Both the position numbers and the translations under genes were made by a program. Positions 30,956 to 43,552 of a stretch of 64,000 nucleotides of DNA are shown piece by piece. Position 1 is the first letter of the stretch; each line of letters begins with the position of its first letter. The stretch comes from Tremella fuciformis (taxonomy: Eukaryota > Basidiomycota > Tremellomycetes > Tremellales > Tremellaceae). Where the stretch lies: NCBI GenBank assembly GCA_032768795.1, contig CP136492.1, positions 434,001-498,000 of the forward strand, written 5' to 3'. The notes below the pieces were generated by a model. The model saw only the letters and a list, made by a program, of their open reading frames with translations. It made no database searches and was not told the DNA's origin.

Positions 30956-33900
30956 CTACGCAGCCTGCACGCCCCTCCGGCCCGCCGGATGGCTGATACC
31001 CATGGTCAACGCGCCCATGTCGATATCCCTATACGCCGAGCCAGGGGAAGACGTATCGCTGCCGCTCGTGCCGCTGCGCATGACGTCCTCGACCATGTCC
31101 ATCTCGGCACGCGTGGGGGTCGAGTACGACGTGTAGTAGCTGCTGGAGCTGAGGGAGGACGGGGTGGCCGCTGCCGAGCGCGAGTAGGCCGAGGCCGCCG
31201 ACGAGGGCGGCGAGCGGCGGGATGGCGTGAGGGTCGTGCTGGAGGGCGACAAGCCCGAGACAAAGCCGGAGCGCTGGGACAGCGGGGCGGATGGCGGGGT
31301 GCCGTCGTACGAGTAAGAGTACGAGTGGTACGTTGCGGGTCGGGAGGGGCGGGGGGTGACTGCGCCTGCGGTGGGCGAGCCGATCGGCGAGGCGAAATAC
31401 GAGTCGAGCTCTGAAGTAGAGTGCGAGCGTTTGTTCTCCATAGGAGACGAAGTACCGCCCCAGCAGAATCTGCCATCAGTACCGCGTCACCAAGCAGAGA
31501 GGTGGGCTCACTGCTCTACCAAGCTCGAATACGACGCCAGGCTCAGACCGCTCTTCTGCCGCTCGACGCGGCTGGTCGGGCTCCACCGAGGGAGCGTCTC
31601 GTCCGGGGGCGACTTGGGCGACTCGCTCGGCGTGTCGGTGACACTGCCGCTAGTCTCGAGCGACGGCGCGGGACTCGTCTCGAGACCGTTGATCAAGCCC
31701 ATAGCCGAACTGTTCTGGGGGAGAACAGGAGTGGGCATTTTGAGCTCGGTGGCAGGGGCGGGCACGGTCGAGGTCAAGGCCGGCAAGTCGTCCAAGGGCT
31801 TCGGGGCAGCTGTGGGTGTCGAGACAAAGTCCTCGTCTGGCGGCGGCGAGGGACCCTGGACTAGCACGTGCGGCAAGGCGAGCTTGGAGGCGCTCGGAGG
31901 CGGGACGGATGGGATGGTCTCGGCAGGCATGGTGGCAGGGGAAAAAGTGGTAATAGGTCGAGAATTGGGCGAGAAGAAGCCGTCCGTCGCCGGGAGAGGC
32001 GAGTCGGGGAGAGTATTGGGACTAAAGCGGGGCGAGTAGAACTCGTTGGAGGCATGCCCGGCACCGAGTCGCTGTCCGAACGAGATGAGTCCGGTGCGGA
32101 GGTCGGGCAGGTCGGCGGGTCGAGGGGACGGCGACGGTGAATTGGAATTCCGACGCTCGTTCTTGAAAGCAGCGCCAAAGTTGTACCTCGTCGCGAGACC
32201 CGAGCCGGCCGCAGGCAAATCCGGCATGGTGTTGGGGTCAAGCGTCAGCGAGCCTTTGCGCGGGGAACCAATGGCGACCGAATCAGCGGCGACACTGCCA
32301 TTCCGTCGTGCGGGTGAGAGAAGCTTCGCGCCGCCGGGCGAGCCAGGAGGAGAGATCGCATCGTCCGCCGACATGCGCTCGAGCTTCGCGCGCAGATCGG
32401 CCAGACGGTCATCCTGGCCGCCCGCGACCGTCCACTGCGACGTCCTGCCGCCGACGGCCTTGCCCATACCGGGCTGGATCGACGGCGTGGCACGAGCAGC
32501 AGTCAGCCTCTTGTGGCGGACGGGGTTGGAGCGCTCAAAGGTGACCTGGTAGTTCTGCCCGCCATTCGAGTCCCACAGCTCCTTGCCGTCCGTGTTGTAC
32601 CTGATAGCGAGGAAGAGCGACTTTTCCTCGATCTTCGCCAGGAGATCCTGCAGCTTGATGGAAAAGCTGAACCGGTCGTATTTCCCAGCCTTGACCGAAT
32701 CTTTGAAGGTGGCAGTGACCTCCGAGGTCGTCTGCCACCAGTCGAAGGTGAAGCGCACGGCGACCCACTTCTGGAAGGCAAAGTTCTTGCACATGATCAT
32801 GCCCTTGAGCGTCTTGCGGTCGTCGTCCAGGAAGAGCGACTCGAGGTAGAGGTCCGAGTCGGCGGGCGGGTTCGTGTTGAAGTTGGGGAGTTTGATCTGC
32901 AAGACACGCTTGTCCCGCTCGTCCTCGTCCGTAGAGGGGAAGGGGAACTCCTCGCCCTCGCTCGCACTGGTGGTGTGATACTCGGTGGGCGAGCCGTCTC
33001 GGCTGACGACCTGGGGTTTCTGGTCCCCGCGGAAGACCTTGACGCGCTCGAGGTGGGCGTCAAAGTGGACGTACTTGGGACAGGACGGGGTGGTGGGGCA
33101 CGACTTGGACTCGAACCTCGGGCGCTCCTGCGAGGCGGAGCGAGAGCTGCTGCCCGACTCGTAGTCGGGGGCATTCAGGGGCGTCCCGTTGGCGGCGAGG
33201 GGGCCGGCATACTTCAAGGCTGGCTTGAGGATCTCGCCAGACTTCTTCCGTATCAGTTGCGCGCTGTACGGGGACGGTATGACGGCAGATTGCACTTCTT
33301 GCGGCGGGGGAATCTGGAGGATACCTGAAAAGTCGAGCTTGAGGCCGTTCTCCCTCCGACTGCGCGGTGCATGGTGCTGCAGAGTCTTTAGGTGCATGTC
33401 GGACCGCGCACGGACGGCAGGGCGGCGGGGAAGTACGCCGTCGCTCGGCGCGCGGGCGGGCTCGGGGCGGTACGCGTGATGGTGGTGCGTCGAGGAGATA
33501 TCGTGCTGGCCGTGGTGCGTCGACGTTGACGTTGCGTCGTAGTGGACATGATGGGAAGGGGGCGATGTGCCGCGGGTCTTGGTGGGCGAGTTGCGCCGCT
33601 CAAGGATAGGTTTCTCCGGTGCGCTGGGAGGGAAAGCGAGGGAGAGTGGGGAATGTGGCCGTTCGGGGGAGTTGTCTCTCGAGTTGTTGCGCGAGTTGTT
33701 CCGCGAAGAATTAGCGGAACTGCCAGATGAGTCGCCCAGCTCGGTAAAGCCAAACAACCTTGGCCGCCGACCGCGTCGATGCGTGATCTGAAGCGAGTCC
33801 GCTGCCATGGAGAGCGCGTTGCGCGGCGGCGATCGGACCTCTGGCAAGACCTGGGACGCGATGGGCGGTGAGGGGAGGGCGGTGGGAATGGCCGACGCGG

Positions 33901-34991
33901 AAGATACTCTTTCCAGTCTGAAAGGGAGCTTGGCGTGATTGTTAGTGGTGGGAGGTGGTGCGGCAGGGGGTACCTCGCGATCGGGCGTAGGTGGGTGGAC
34001 GTAGATGGAGCTGTACCTCAGCATCGGCAAACACCGTCTCATGGGAGACTTACCTGTCGAGCAGGGGATTGCTCTTGTCAGCCGTTGACGGGCCGCCCAG
34101 CAGCGCCTCGACCACATCCTCGTCCCTGTCGCGCGGCATGTTGATCGCTGCAGCCGTATACGGCATTCTCTGCAGCAGACTCTGCGCGTCGAGGGACAAG
34201 ACGCGAAGGCCGCCGAGTACGCCCAGGAGACTGGACGAGGTTTTCAGACGGAGCGAGGCAGCGTAGGGGACCTGGCTCTGGTTGGAAAGGGTGAGGGGGA
34301 TGGGGGACGCCGGCGGCTGAGGCGCTGGCGCTGCAGTCGGAGCGGCAGCGATCGACGCGGAGAAAGGGGTATAGTGCTCTACCTCTAGCTCTGACTCTGT
34401 CTCGAGTGCCGCGCTAGCGTCGAATGTGTAGACGAGACACTTGCTGGTCTGATCGCGGCCGCGCTCGCGCTCTCGATTAAAGCCAAGGGACGCTGTGAAA
34501 AAGTCGTCAAAGCTCGCCCGGGACGGTGTGGGCGGCGTGAGGAGCGTGTCCGACGCTGCCGACGCGGGGGAGATCGAGTCTGGGTCTGGGTCGAGGTCTG
34601 GCTCGTCCGGCTGCTCGTGTTGACGCGCCAGTGAGAGACGGACGTAATCTGTACCGGCAGCGTGCTGTGTCACTGGCGCTGGCGCTGGGTCGAGCGCGGT
34701 GCCGCTTTGGGACGCAGCGAACGGCGATGCCGACTTGAGACTGGTGCCCGTGCCGATGCCGGTCTCGGCAGGCCGGGGCTGTTCAGGCAGCGCAACGAGC
34801 TCGATGAGATCGGGCGACGGGGGCGGGGTGGGGTAGACGCTGGCCTCTTGCGATTGCGGTGGGGCCGGCGCTGCGACGATGCTGAACCTGATTTCGACTG
34901 GCCCAACTGTGGCTTTAGCAGTAGCACTGGCACTGGTTGAGGACGGGCGAATGGGGGAGGGAGGGAGTGGTGCTGGGGCCGAGTAAGTCAT
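30956..34991 (-). CDS. Protein phosphatase 1 regulatory subunit with CBM21 (Gac1/Pig1-like)
   Basis: Three exons (34991-34054, 33917-31512, 31469-30956) encode 1285 aa. A PP1-docking RVxF-type motif, KYVHF, lies near residue 593 just before LERVKVF. The CBM21 carbohydrate-binding domain spans about 654-774 (LYLESLFLDDDRKTLKG, CKNFAFQKWVAVRFTFDWW, LFLAIRYNT, WDSNGGQNYQVTF). That pairing is diagnostic of glycogen-targeting subunits which bring PP1 to glycogen synthase. The long N- and C-terminal flanks are Pro/Ser-rich and probably disordered. An upstream frame joined by a possible 5' intron has no ATG, so the start is placed at 34991. Confidence 0.92.
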
Positions 34992-37073
34992 TGTCCTTTC
35001 TGTCGTACGCCTGCGATCCTTTCTGTCTTCGTGGTCTCATGCAGATTGCTCGATGCTCGATGGTGGGTGGGCAGTGCGCAGGCCGGCGTCCGGCCCGGGC
35101 AAGGGAATGACGATGACAAAGGATAGGACCTGTTTCAAAGGAGTGTTGTGTGGTGGTGTGCTAGGAGGACAGATCGACCGGAGCGGCGGTGGTGGTGGTG
35201 GTGCACAGACTAGTGTGGGGTGGGAGGGAATGAGGGGCCCATCGTCTCGCCAACAAGCATAGACAAGTACTACCGTACTGTGCAATGTTGACAGAGAGAG
35301 ACAGGGGGAGCGGTGGGAGCAAGGTTCAGTGGGGCAACCCACGATGAAGCCAGAAAGAAAGACGATCTGCACTCACCCAGTTGTTGCTGTTGTCGCCGTC
35401 GTCTCCGCCCGGTCCAGCCTCGCTCGCGTCTCTGACGTACTGACGTAGCCAGGCGTGGACGTAGGCTCAGGCTGCGCCAGGGGCCCGAGGGGCTTCCGAG
35501 CGCGCGATGGCCTGTCGGACGGGCCGGGACGCGGCACGCTCGTCTCCGCTCTCAAGGTGAATGTCGGATGAGTAATGTCGACTGGCCACGATTTGTGCGT
35601 GGGCGGGGGTGCCGGCAGGTGCTGCAACGTCGTTACTCAACTGCTCTCTGGTTATAGGACGCTATCGAGGTGTGCGGGCGGGGCGATCATGTGCGGGCCG
35701 AGAGAATCGAGATTGAATGTCCGTCCACCCAGAAGAAAGATCGTACAGACAGACAGCGATGAGCAACTATGTACAAAGACAATGAATGTGAGCGACACTA
35801 GACTTGGTATGCAGGCAGACGCGGACGAGGTAAACTATGGCGGGCCCGCCGGGCAGGAACGACCAGACGACCGACGCTACAGCTGTAGGACGAGCGACTC
35901 ACGTCGTCGTTTTTTGCCGCAGGGCAGGCAGGCAGCAGGGCGGCAGCCCAGCCCCAGGGAGAGGGAAGCGTCAGAGGCGTCGTGCTCGGAAGTCCGACCG
36001 GCCGGCACGCTTTCATCTGGGCCTCGATGTACTTGCAGTACTGTACAGGCAGCAGTGCATAATTACTCGTACAAGCCCTGTCTGCAGCCACCTGACACCC
36101 AAGCCAGGAGAGGACAACGCCCATCCCTCCAGGAGAAACACCATCGGGGCGCCTCGGGCACCTTGGGCACCTTGGGGAGTGGGGAGGAGATGGATGGGGA
36201 CCACGGGGCAGCAAGCGAAGCGACCTGACCTGGACAAGAAGAAGAAGTCGCACGCCCCTGCTCCTTCTGTGCGAATGAGAAAAACTGTATCTGCTCTTGT
36301 TCCCTGTGCACGACTCGTTTCACTGAGCATTGTTGGATGTTCGATGTTCTCGTCTGGCGTGGGAATCGCTTCAGGTAGCCGCTAGCTCAGGTCAGCGATG
36401 CAAGGCGAGTGGGAATGACGTCGCGGGCTTTCAGTCAGTCAGGCAGTCAGTCACCTGTCACCTGAGCAGAGCAGAGCAGAGAGAGAAAGAGAGATCCCAG
36501 GGTGAATCGTGTGGCGTTCCGAATGATTTGGTCGATTGACCCTGAGTCGAGACCATCGCCTGGCTTCTCAGATCGACCACCACTTTGGATCAGGGGCAAC
36601 AGTCAGCCAAGTATCGCGATGGCCAGATGCATGGAGCAGTCAACCACACCCCAGACAGAAGATGGCACAACTGCATAACTACTCTCGCGCAGGGGTATCA
36701 CCAAAACCGGTATACGAATGTCATGTCCGCATGATCCGTCTACAATGCGCCGACGGACAAGGCCAGCTGAATAAAGAGAGAGAGAGAGAAGGAAAACGAG
36801 ATTGTATGAGCCAAAACCGAAGGATTGGGACGGGGCGAATAGCCCACGTCATGCCGTTGTATGCAAACAAAGTCGGGTCGACGATTCGATGAGGCTTCCT
36901 TGGAAGCTTGGCCGGTGTTTGGGCCCTGTCTATGCGTAGGAGATCTTCGTTGGTGGGCAAAAGTCACATTCGCGACCCTGCATGCAAGTGGGTGAAACCG
37001 AGGAGAATGTACACGATGGGCGATTTTGATGTTACATGGAAGGCCTGATGTGCGAGGGGAACCCGGACGGCCG
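34992..37073. other. Long gene-poor interval with possible 5'-UTR intron
   Basis: 2082 bp. On the minus strand a donor (GTGAGT at about 35372) and an acceptor (GGATCGCAG at about 35010) could bound a roughly 360-nt 5'-UTR intron of the PP1 regulator gene. The segment also contains simple-sequence patches (CAGT/GCAGA repeats at about 36430-36490, GA-run at 36775-36790). No ORF with coding character was found on either strand. Confidence 0.4.
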
Positions 37074-39118
37074 TTACGAGCCAAAGTTGAAGCCGCCTTG
37101 TGGGGCAGCGACGTCCGACTGGAAGGCGTACTGGCCAGATGCGTCGACGGCAGGCGCGGCATCAGCGTCCTCTTCTTCCTCGTCGGGGAAGAATTCTGCG
37201 CTCATCAGCCATTCCCTCAGCACCCAAAGACCGGCAACTCACTGTCCATGATGTAGAAGCATTTCTTGTAAATTTCCAGGTTCTCGTGATGTTGCAAGTT
37301 GTGAATGGCGACCATGCCTCCAGCCTCCTCGATGAACTGAGCGTACTGATTGATGCCGCCAGGTCCGGCCTGCTCCTTGTCGATCTCGCCGACCTTCAAG
37401 ATGTTCTCCAAGCCGTCCAATGCGACCTGGATAATCTTGTTGTCCATCGAGCCCAACAGATCGCACATGGGCTTGATGCAGCCCTGGCTGACGAGGTATC
37501 GAATCTGGTTGGGCTCCTGGAGACCACCAGAGGTGGCATTCGAGATGGCCCAACATGCCTCCTTCTTGGTCTTGAAGTCGGCATTGGAGAGGATGTTGAT
37601 GAGAGGGGGGATGATGTTGCTGACCGATCAGCCTGGTAAAGGGGGAGGAATGTGGTGGCTTACGCGTCGATGATTGCCTGGATCTGCATGGGCGAGCCAG
37701 CAGTGACGTTGGAGATGGTCCAGCAAGCCTCCTTGCGGATACCGTCTTTTGGTGAAGAGAGCAGGCTGAGAAGAGCCGGAAGGGCGCCAGAGGAGATGAT
37801 AACCTGGGTCTGAAGATCGTCACCGGTAACTATGTTGCCGACGCTGCGGAGAGCTGGGGTCTGAACGGCAGTGGAGGGGTGCATGAGAAGGTCGACCAGT
37901 CGACGGCAAACTCCCGACTCGATCACCGCCTGGATCTTGTCGTTCGTTCCGTCTGATAGGTAGGAGATCGCCCAGCAGGCATCGATCAAGACCTCGTCGT
38001 CCAGGGAGTAGATCAATTTGGTGAGGACCGAAAGGGCAGGCGCGATCTATCACAGTCAGTCTGCGGATGCTGCAAGACATGGCTGCACGCACCTTCTTCC
38101 ATTTGGGCTGAGGGTTCTTGCCACGGCAGAAGTTGCTGAGAGTCCAGGTAGCATTCCTCAACATCGACAATTTGTGGTGCTCGTTCAGCAAGAGCAGCAG
38201 CGGCTCCAACGCGCCAGCCTCGAGTACAAAGTCCCTGCATCTCGGCGAGTCGCCGGCAATGTTACCCAGCGCCCAGACACTCCTGATCAGCTTCCCCATT
38301 ATGATGGCGATGTGGGCACTTACGCCTGCTCCCGCACGTCCAAGACAGTCGACGACAGCAGCTCGATGAATTTGGGCACAGCGCCGTTCTCGATCACCAC
38401 ACTCGTGTGATTGGACGTACCCGACGCGATATCTTCATATAAGCTCTTCGTCTGATGGTGGCGAGTGCAAGACTTACTTGTCAAAGCCCAAGCCGCCTCG
38501 AATTGGAGCATGTGGTTGGGGCTAGACAAGAACTCCACAAAGCGCGGAACAACACCACATTCGATGACTCGGTCAATTGGTGGGTTCTTCTCTTTGGAGA
38601 GCAGTCTGCTTGTCAGCACAGATCACAATGATACCAGCGAACGAAGCGCACTTTCGAAACTTCATCGTGGCGTCCAGCTGGATGTTTGGGTCATTGCTCT
38701 GCACTGCGGCCAGCATCTGAGGCAGTGTCTCTCCGAGCGCTTGAGAGCCAAGCTCGATATCCTCGTCCGAGTCGAGATCATCTTCTGCCGGCGCTACAAA
38801 GTTCCGTCTCTTCGCGATGCTCTCCTCCCTCTGTCCTACATCAGCTCCGATCCAACCTGTGCAGAGCGATCGTGTGAGCGCACCTTCTGCTTTCGGATCT
38901 CGACTTGCTGCTCCTCACGCCGCCTTCTGAGCTGTTATATCAGCATCTGTTCCCAAAAACAGTGCGCAGCAGAGAAAGACTGGAGAAAAGCTGGGTGGCC
39001 ACTGTCCGTGCTCCGTCGCGTGGGTCCGGGGATAGAGAAGGACATTCACCTCTTGGGCAGAAAACTGTGTTTTGCCTTTGAAGTTGGCTTTGCGGTGGTC
39101 CATGTTGCGGGCTTCCAT
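37074..39118 (-). CDS. SRP1: Importin subunit alpha (karyopherin alpha)
   Basis: Nine exons (39118-39050, 38931-38884, 38830-38652, 38605-38478, 38432-38324, 38282-38093, 38046-37664, 37619-37243, 37195-37074) encode 534 aa. Residues about 1-70 are the importin-beta-binding region with clustered Arg/Lys ([19 protein letters not shown]). About ten armadillo repeats follow, each with the NLS-binding W…N pairs (for example [75 protein letters not shown]). It binds classical nuclear localisation signals and docks to importin beta. Every exon junction restores conserved repeat sequence. Divergent from the CWF19 gene, 244 bp apart. Confidence 0.96.
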
Positions 39119-39362
39119 CTTGCCGGGGTGCGCTGACAGATGGACCGGGAAAGGGAAGGGGATAAGAGTGTCTTTGGGTGGTGGCTATGGAGAGAAAGAG
39201 GGAGAGCAAGGAGGATTTCAAGATTGATGGGCGGCGCGACCACTGGTTCAGGGCCAACATCTAAAAGGGAGGATTACATAAGTAGGACCTCCACCGCCAA
39301 TGGTCTTTCAGCCATAGAGACATCTTCTGCTTGGACTTGTGGCCGCTCAGTGAGGGTTCGGT

Positions 39363-42312
39363 ATGGCAGAGTCGTCGAGGAGATCAGCCTCGCCCTCGTC
39401 CAGCAGGAGGCGAAGGGAAGATGAGCGCTCGCCCCATCGCTCGTCGCACAAGAGCTCCCGCCATCGCGACAATGACGAGGATGAGGACTGGGAGAGGAGA
39501 AGACGGCATCGAGACCGCTCGAGGTCGCGCCAGCGCAAGGACGAGCGCGAGAGGGAGCGGCATCCTCATAAGAGCAGCAGGCACAGGGAAGAGACATCCG
39601 AAGAGCGGCGGGACCGCAAGCGAGCCAAGAAAGAGGCTCGCAGAGCGGAACGAGACGGCGTGGCGGTAGTCGACGATGACTATGATGCGGGGATGTGGGT
39701 GGAGAAGGATATAGACGCAGAGGTCGGTATCCTCTTCGCCACCGTGGCTGGCTGACCGCCAGCAGGAGGCTGTGTCACACATACCTACAGCTGCTGCACT
39801 CGCGTTAACCTCCAATCAGACGCATCCCAAAGTCCCACTTCCGCCAGGTACAGCCAGCGGTACCACGACTCGAGAAGCGTGGATGCTTGAACCAGCTGAG
39901 ACGGCCCCACCTGTCCCGGCACAAAGACGAGAGGTACCCCAAAGCGCCTCTTTGACTGAGGGATACGGAGACAACGAAGGTGACGCTCGTCTAGGGAGAG
40001 GAGTCGATTTCTTTTCTTCAATGGGGACCGAGCACAAACGCAAAGACCCGCGAGAGCTCGAGGCAGAGCTATCGCGCAAGAAGGCGGATGCGTTGGAGAT
40101 CAACAAGCAATCGCTCGAGGGGAAGAGTGTGGAGGAGTATGAGGACAAGGGACCGAAGAAAGTGCAGCCTGGAGGCCCCGGTCACCAATGGAGAATGATG
40201 AAGCTCAAGCGGTTGTACGAACAAGCAGCCGAAGAGTCAGTCACACTCTTCAAAGTGTACGTATCAATGCTTATGGCATAGGGGTCGTGACGTCGAAGAT
40301 GTCGCGATGGAGAGGTACGGCTCCATAGAAGAGTTTGAGGAGGCGCGAGAGGAGCGTCGCTTTCTGGACGAGCGCGAGCAACGGCGAAATTCTCGTCGGG
40401 GAAACACGAGCTCAGACGGCGGGCCAGCGACGCCTAGCACATCGGGGATGCGCACGCCGGGTGAAGGAGCCAGGCGCTACATGTTCACCTCGGAGGAAGG
40501 TTTCTCCAGCCGGCCTGGGTCTCGCACCAGCTTCCGCCGACCTGGCCAAGCTAGCGATGGCGGCGAAGACTTCCGCACACCCACCGCTGGGGGTCGGGTG
40601 GACGCGATCCGACGCGCTGAGGGTGTCTCGACACCATCTCAGAAAGTCCAAACGCCCATCCCAAGCGTTTTCACCCCGCAGAATCTCGTCAAGCCCGCGG
40701 TCGGTGACCAGGGCTCGTATTTCCCACATGATTCACGAGATCCGACTGCCTCAAAGCCCCCAATGACCACCGAGCAGCTCAATCGCCTTCAGGCAAAAGT
40801 TCTGAGGGCAAAGCTCATGGACGATCCCGATGCCAGCAGATTGCAGCAGGAATATGATGAGGAGGTGCGGTTGTCGGAAACAGCGAGTGGCGATCTCGGC
40901 GCGGGGGTGTGGGAAGGGTCCGGGGAGGGGCAACAGGGGCAGATGGGAAGGGTGGATGAGAACGGCACAAGAACCGAAGTGCAAGTTCTACCGACCTTGG
41001 ATGGGAGAGGGAGACTTTACGATGTTGGCACGGGCAAGCAGGATGAAGCACTCCCGCCGGGGAATCGGAGGAAGAAGCCCGAGAAGGTCAGTATAGCTTC
41101 CTAACCGGTACTCGCATGACGTGGCAAGCTGACCTCACAGTTCGAGACACGAGATAAGCAGGGCAACCTCCTGCGATACAACGCAGACGACGATGAACTT
41201 ACTCTTGGCGAGCTGGTCCGGCAGGAGAAGTTTGGCGCCGGGTCTCGGGACCAGAAGGAGTTTGATGCGCAAATGGCTACTGCCATTGCCCGCGATGCCA
41301 AGTTCGAGAATGACCTCGAATACATGGACGACAATGCCGAGAGACTGGCCCGCCGCAAGATGAAGACGGACGCAATGAAGCGGCAATTCGCCATCAATGG
41401 TCCGTACCGTGATCTGAATCAACGTTCTGTGCTCACTCGCAGACTATGCTCGGACCAAGAAGGCGCTCGACACCTGCCCATTCTGCTATCAAGACGACAG
41501 ACAGCCTTTGTCGGCGATTGTCGCACTTGGTCAGCGCACCTACCTGTGCTGCACAATGACCGAAGAACTGGTGGAAGGTCACTGCCTCATCGTGCCGCTG
41601 CAGCACCATCTCAGCTCCCTGGAGATGGATGATGACGAGTGGGAGGAAGTGAGAAACTTCATGAAGTGCCTAATGCGGATGCACGCGAAGGAGAACAAGG
41701 GCGTCATCTTCTTTGAGACGATCTTGAGTTTCCGACAACAACGGCACACGTACATCGAGGCCATCCCGCTTCCTTTCGAACAGTTCCAAGACGCCCCCGC
41801 TTACTTCCGGGTGGGTCCATGATCCGTTTCGCGATTGGTCACCAAAAGTGCTACGACTGACGCTCCAGGAATCAATCCTTGCTTCAGAGTCAGAATGGTC
41901 TCAGCACAAAAAGCTGATCGACTTTTCTACTCGGCCAGGAGGCTTCAGGCGGGCGCTCGTCCCAAACATCCCGTACTTTATGGTCCAATGGGACTACAAG
42001 GGGGAGAAGGGGTACGGCCATGTCATCGAAGGGCAAGACACGAGTGGTCAAGTGGAAGAAGACGGTCTGCCGGGGAACGAGGCGGATCGAGGCGGACCTG
42101 CTTTCCCGCCGTGAGCACGATTGTGCAGACACGAAAGGATGCTGATCAATAGCTACTTTGCTCAGGAGATCATCGGGAACCTGCTCGACGTGCCCCCGCG
42201 GTTGTGGCGAAACCCGAAAAAGGTGGACTATTCGCTCAACGAGGAGCGCGCACGGACCTTGGGCACATGGTTCCAGCCCTTCAACTGGACCACTCAGCTG
42301 CAGCAGTCGTGA
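39363..42312 (+). CDS. CWF19: Cwf19-like pre-mRNA splicing factor
   Basis: Seven exons (39363-39722, 39766-40235, 40282-41086, 41141-41399, 41443-41810, 41869-42110, 42153-42312) encode 887 aa. The N-terminus is rich in Arg-Ser/Glu (RS-like). The middle contains a conserved helix near 575-600 (LGELVRQEKFG). The C-terminus carries both CwfJ domains. The first begins DTCPFCYQDD near 640, with a histidine-rich EGHCLIVPLQHH resembling HIT-type sites. The second contains PYFAQEIIGNLLDVPPRLWRNP and ends FNWTTQL. Family members associate with late spliceosomes and have been linked to lariat debranching; that role is inferred by homology. Confidence 0.94.
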
Positions 42313-42499
42313 AGCAAATTACATCTCGCCCCGCGGGAGGTGGGTACGCTGCGGCTGCTATATGCCCGGGGCCCCCGAACCCCCTGTCTCAATCTCTTAC
42401 AGCCCTGCCCACGACACAGCTGAATGGTGCATTTACATACGAAGGGGATGTTGGCTTTCTAGCGAATGACTCAATTATGAAGCCCACGTGGTCTGTTTG

Positions 42500-43552
42500 C
42501 TATGTGGCATTGGCGAATAATCCCCCAGGATTGCCCTCTGAACGAACTGTATTGTTCGGCCCTTTGACCGTCCAGACGAAAGCATCTTGAGGAGGCTTCG
42601 TGGAGTCCCAACGCGCCCGGCTTTCGACTTTCTTTCGCTTTTTGGGCGCTGAAAGCACGTCATTCATCGCTGAAGACAAGGCCGAGTGAAATGCTTGGAA
42701 AGCGGCGCTGAGATCTAGCTCTTCCAAACTCGCCACTTGAATGCGAGCATCTCGGGCCCCCTTGACCACGCTGAGCAGAGCTACGGCTGTGTGTGCCAGC
42801 CCGGCACGGATGCTACGCCACTCCTCGACCGATGCAGCCTCGAGCGGTACGGTGTCGGCAGGTTGGGAGGCACATATCAAGTCACCTGCTGAATATATCC
42901 ATCTCTCAGGTTGTGCAAAGTCTTGTGGATGTTTGGTGGAGAAGGTCTCGTCGAGGTCGAGCGGGGGTTCCAAGAGAGGGACTGTATGTATGTAGTCCCC
43001 CAGACATCCTAGCTGCGCGCCCGTCATCCAGGAAAATTTGCTCGCCAGGAGCCAGGCGCGTCCGGCGTTGGGGTCTTGGGCGTACGGGGCTGAATCGTGT
43101 GTAACATGGCGATCCGGCTCCCTTGCAGGTGACACCTGGCGGGCATCTCGATCGGCATTCATGGCAGATGTGTCCGTCGTGCGTGGTGCGAGCCTCATCG
43201 TTCCCCGACGCCGCGGTCCCAGGTTTGGCCCGTCATACGAAAGTCTGGGCAAGGGAGCTCGTACATCGGCTGCTGATGCAGAAGGCGACCATGCCGATGT
43301 GGAGTATGAACGTTGATTCGCGGTCGCTGAACCCGGGATGCGTGGCGGATGCACCGTTCGCCTGTATCCGGAGTAAGAGGCACCCCGGTTGCGTGGCTGA
43401 TCAGTACCGGACGGAATCTCGTAGGGATTCGTTGTCCACGCTGAGGTGGCAACTTCGCGGCCCCAATCACCGTGAGTGTCATCCTCAATAGGGGACTCGA
43501 CCAGCTCGTTGGTGGCTCCGTTGTCAGCGTATAATTGGTTGTTATCGGTCAT
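42500..43552 (-). CDS. Family B paralogue 1, unrecognised intronless protein (350 aa)
   Basis: Single-exon ORF. The N-terminal 160 residues are Ser/Pro/Arg-rich and probably disordered. The conserved part starts near residue 170 with FSWM, followed by EEWRSIRAGLAHTAVALLSVV near 243, a 40-residue helix (LSAAFQAFHSALSSAMNDVL) and the C-terminal signature VESRARW…FVWTVKGPNNTVRS. The same order (W-L/M near the domain start, E-x-W..…A-x-x-H-x-A-x-A-L, VES-x-x-x-W, W-x-V-x-G) recurs in the ORFs at 45187, 46423 and 49118. A TATATTC element lies about 25-40 bp upstream. No known domain; function unknown. Confidence 0.65.
   Translation of the reverse strand: MTDNNQLYADNGATNELVESPIEDDTHGDWGREVATSAWTTNPYEIPSGTDQPRNRGASYSGYRRTVHPPRIPGSATANQRSYSTSAWSPSASAADVRAPLPRLSYDGPNLGPRRRGTMRLAPRTTDTSAMNADRDARQVSPAREPDRHVTHDSAPYAQDPNAGRAWLLASKFSWMTGAQLGCLGDYIHTVPLLEPPLDLDETFSTKHPQDFAQPERWIYSAGDLICASQPADTVPLEAASVEEWRSIRAGLAHTAVALLSVVKGARDARIQVASLEELDLSAAFQAFHSALSSAMNDVLSAPKKRKKVESRARWDSTKPPQDAFVWTVKGPNNTVRSEGNPGGLFANAT

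Noticed and set aside
35373..35627. Upstream frame that could splice in frame onto the PP1 regulator
   Set aside because: The frame has no ATG (would start at TTG), so it is more likely 5'-UTR with an intron.
36432..36495. CAGT and GCAGA short repeats
   Set aside because: Simple sequence only; too short and irregular for a satellite or functional array.
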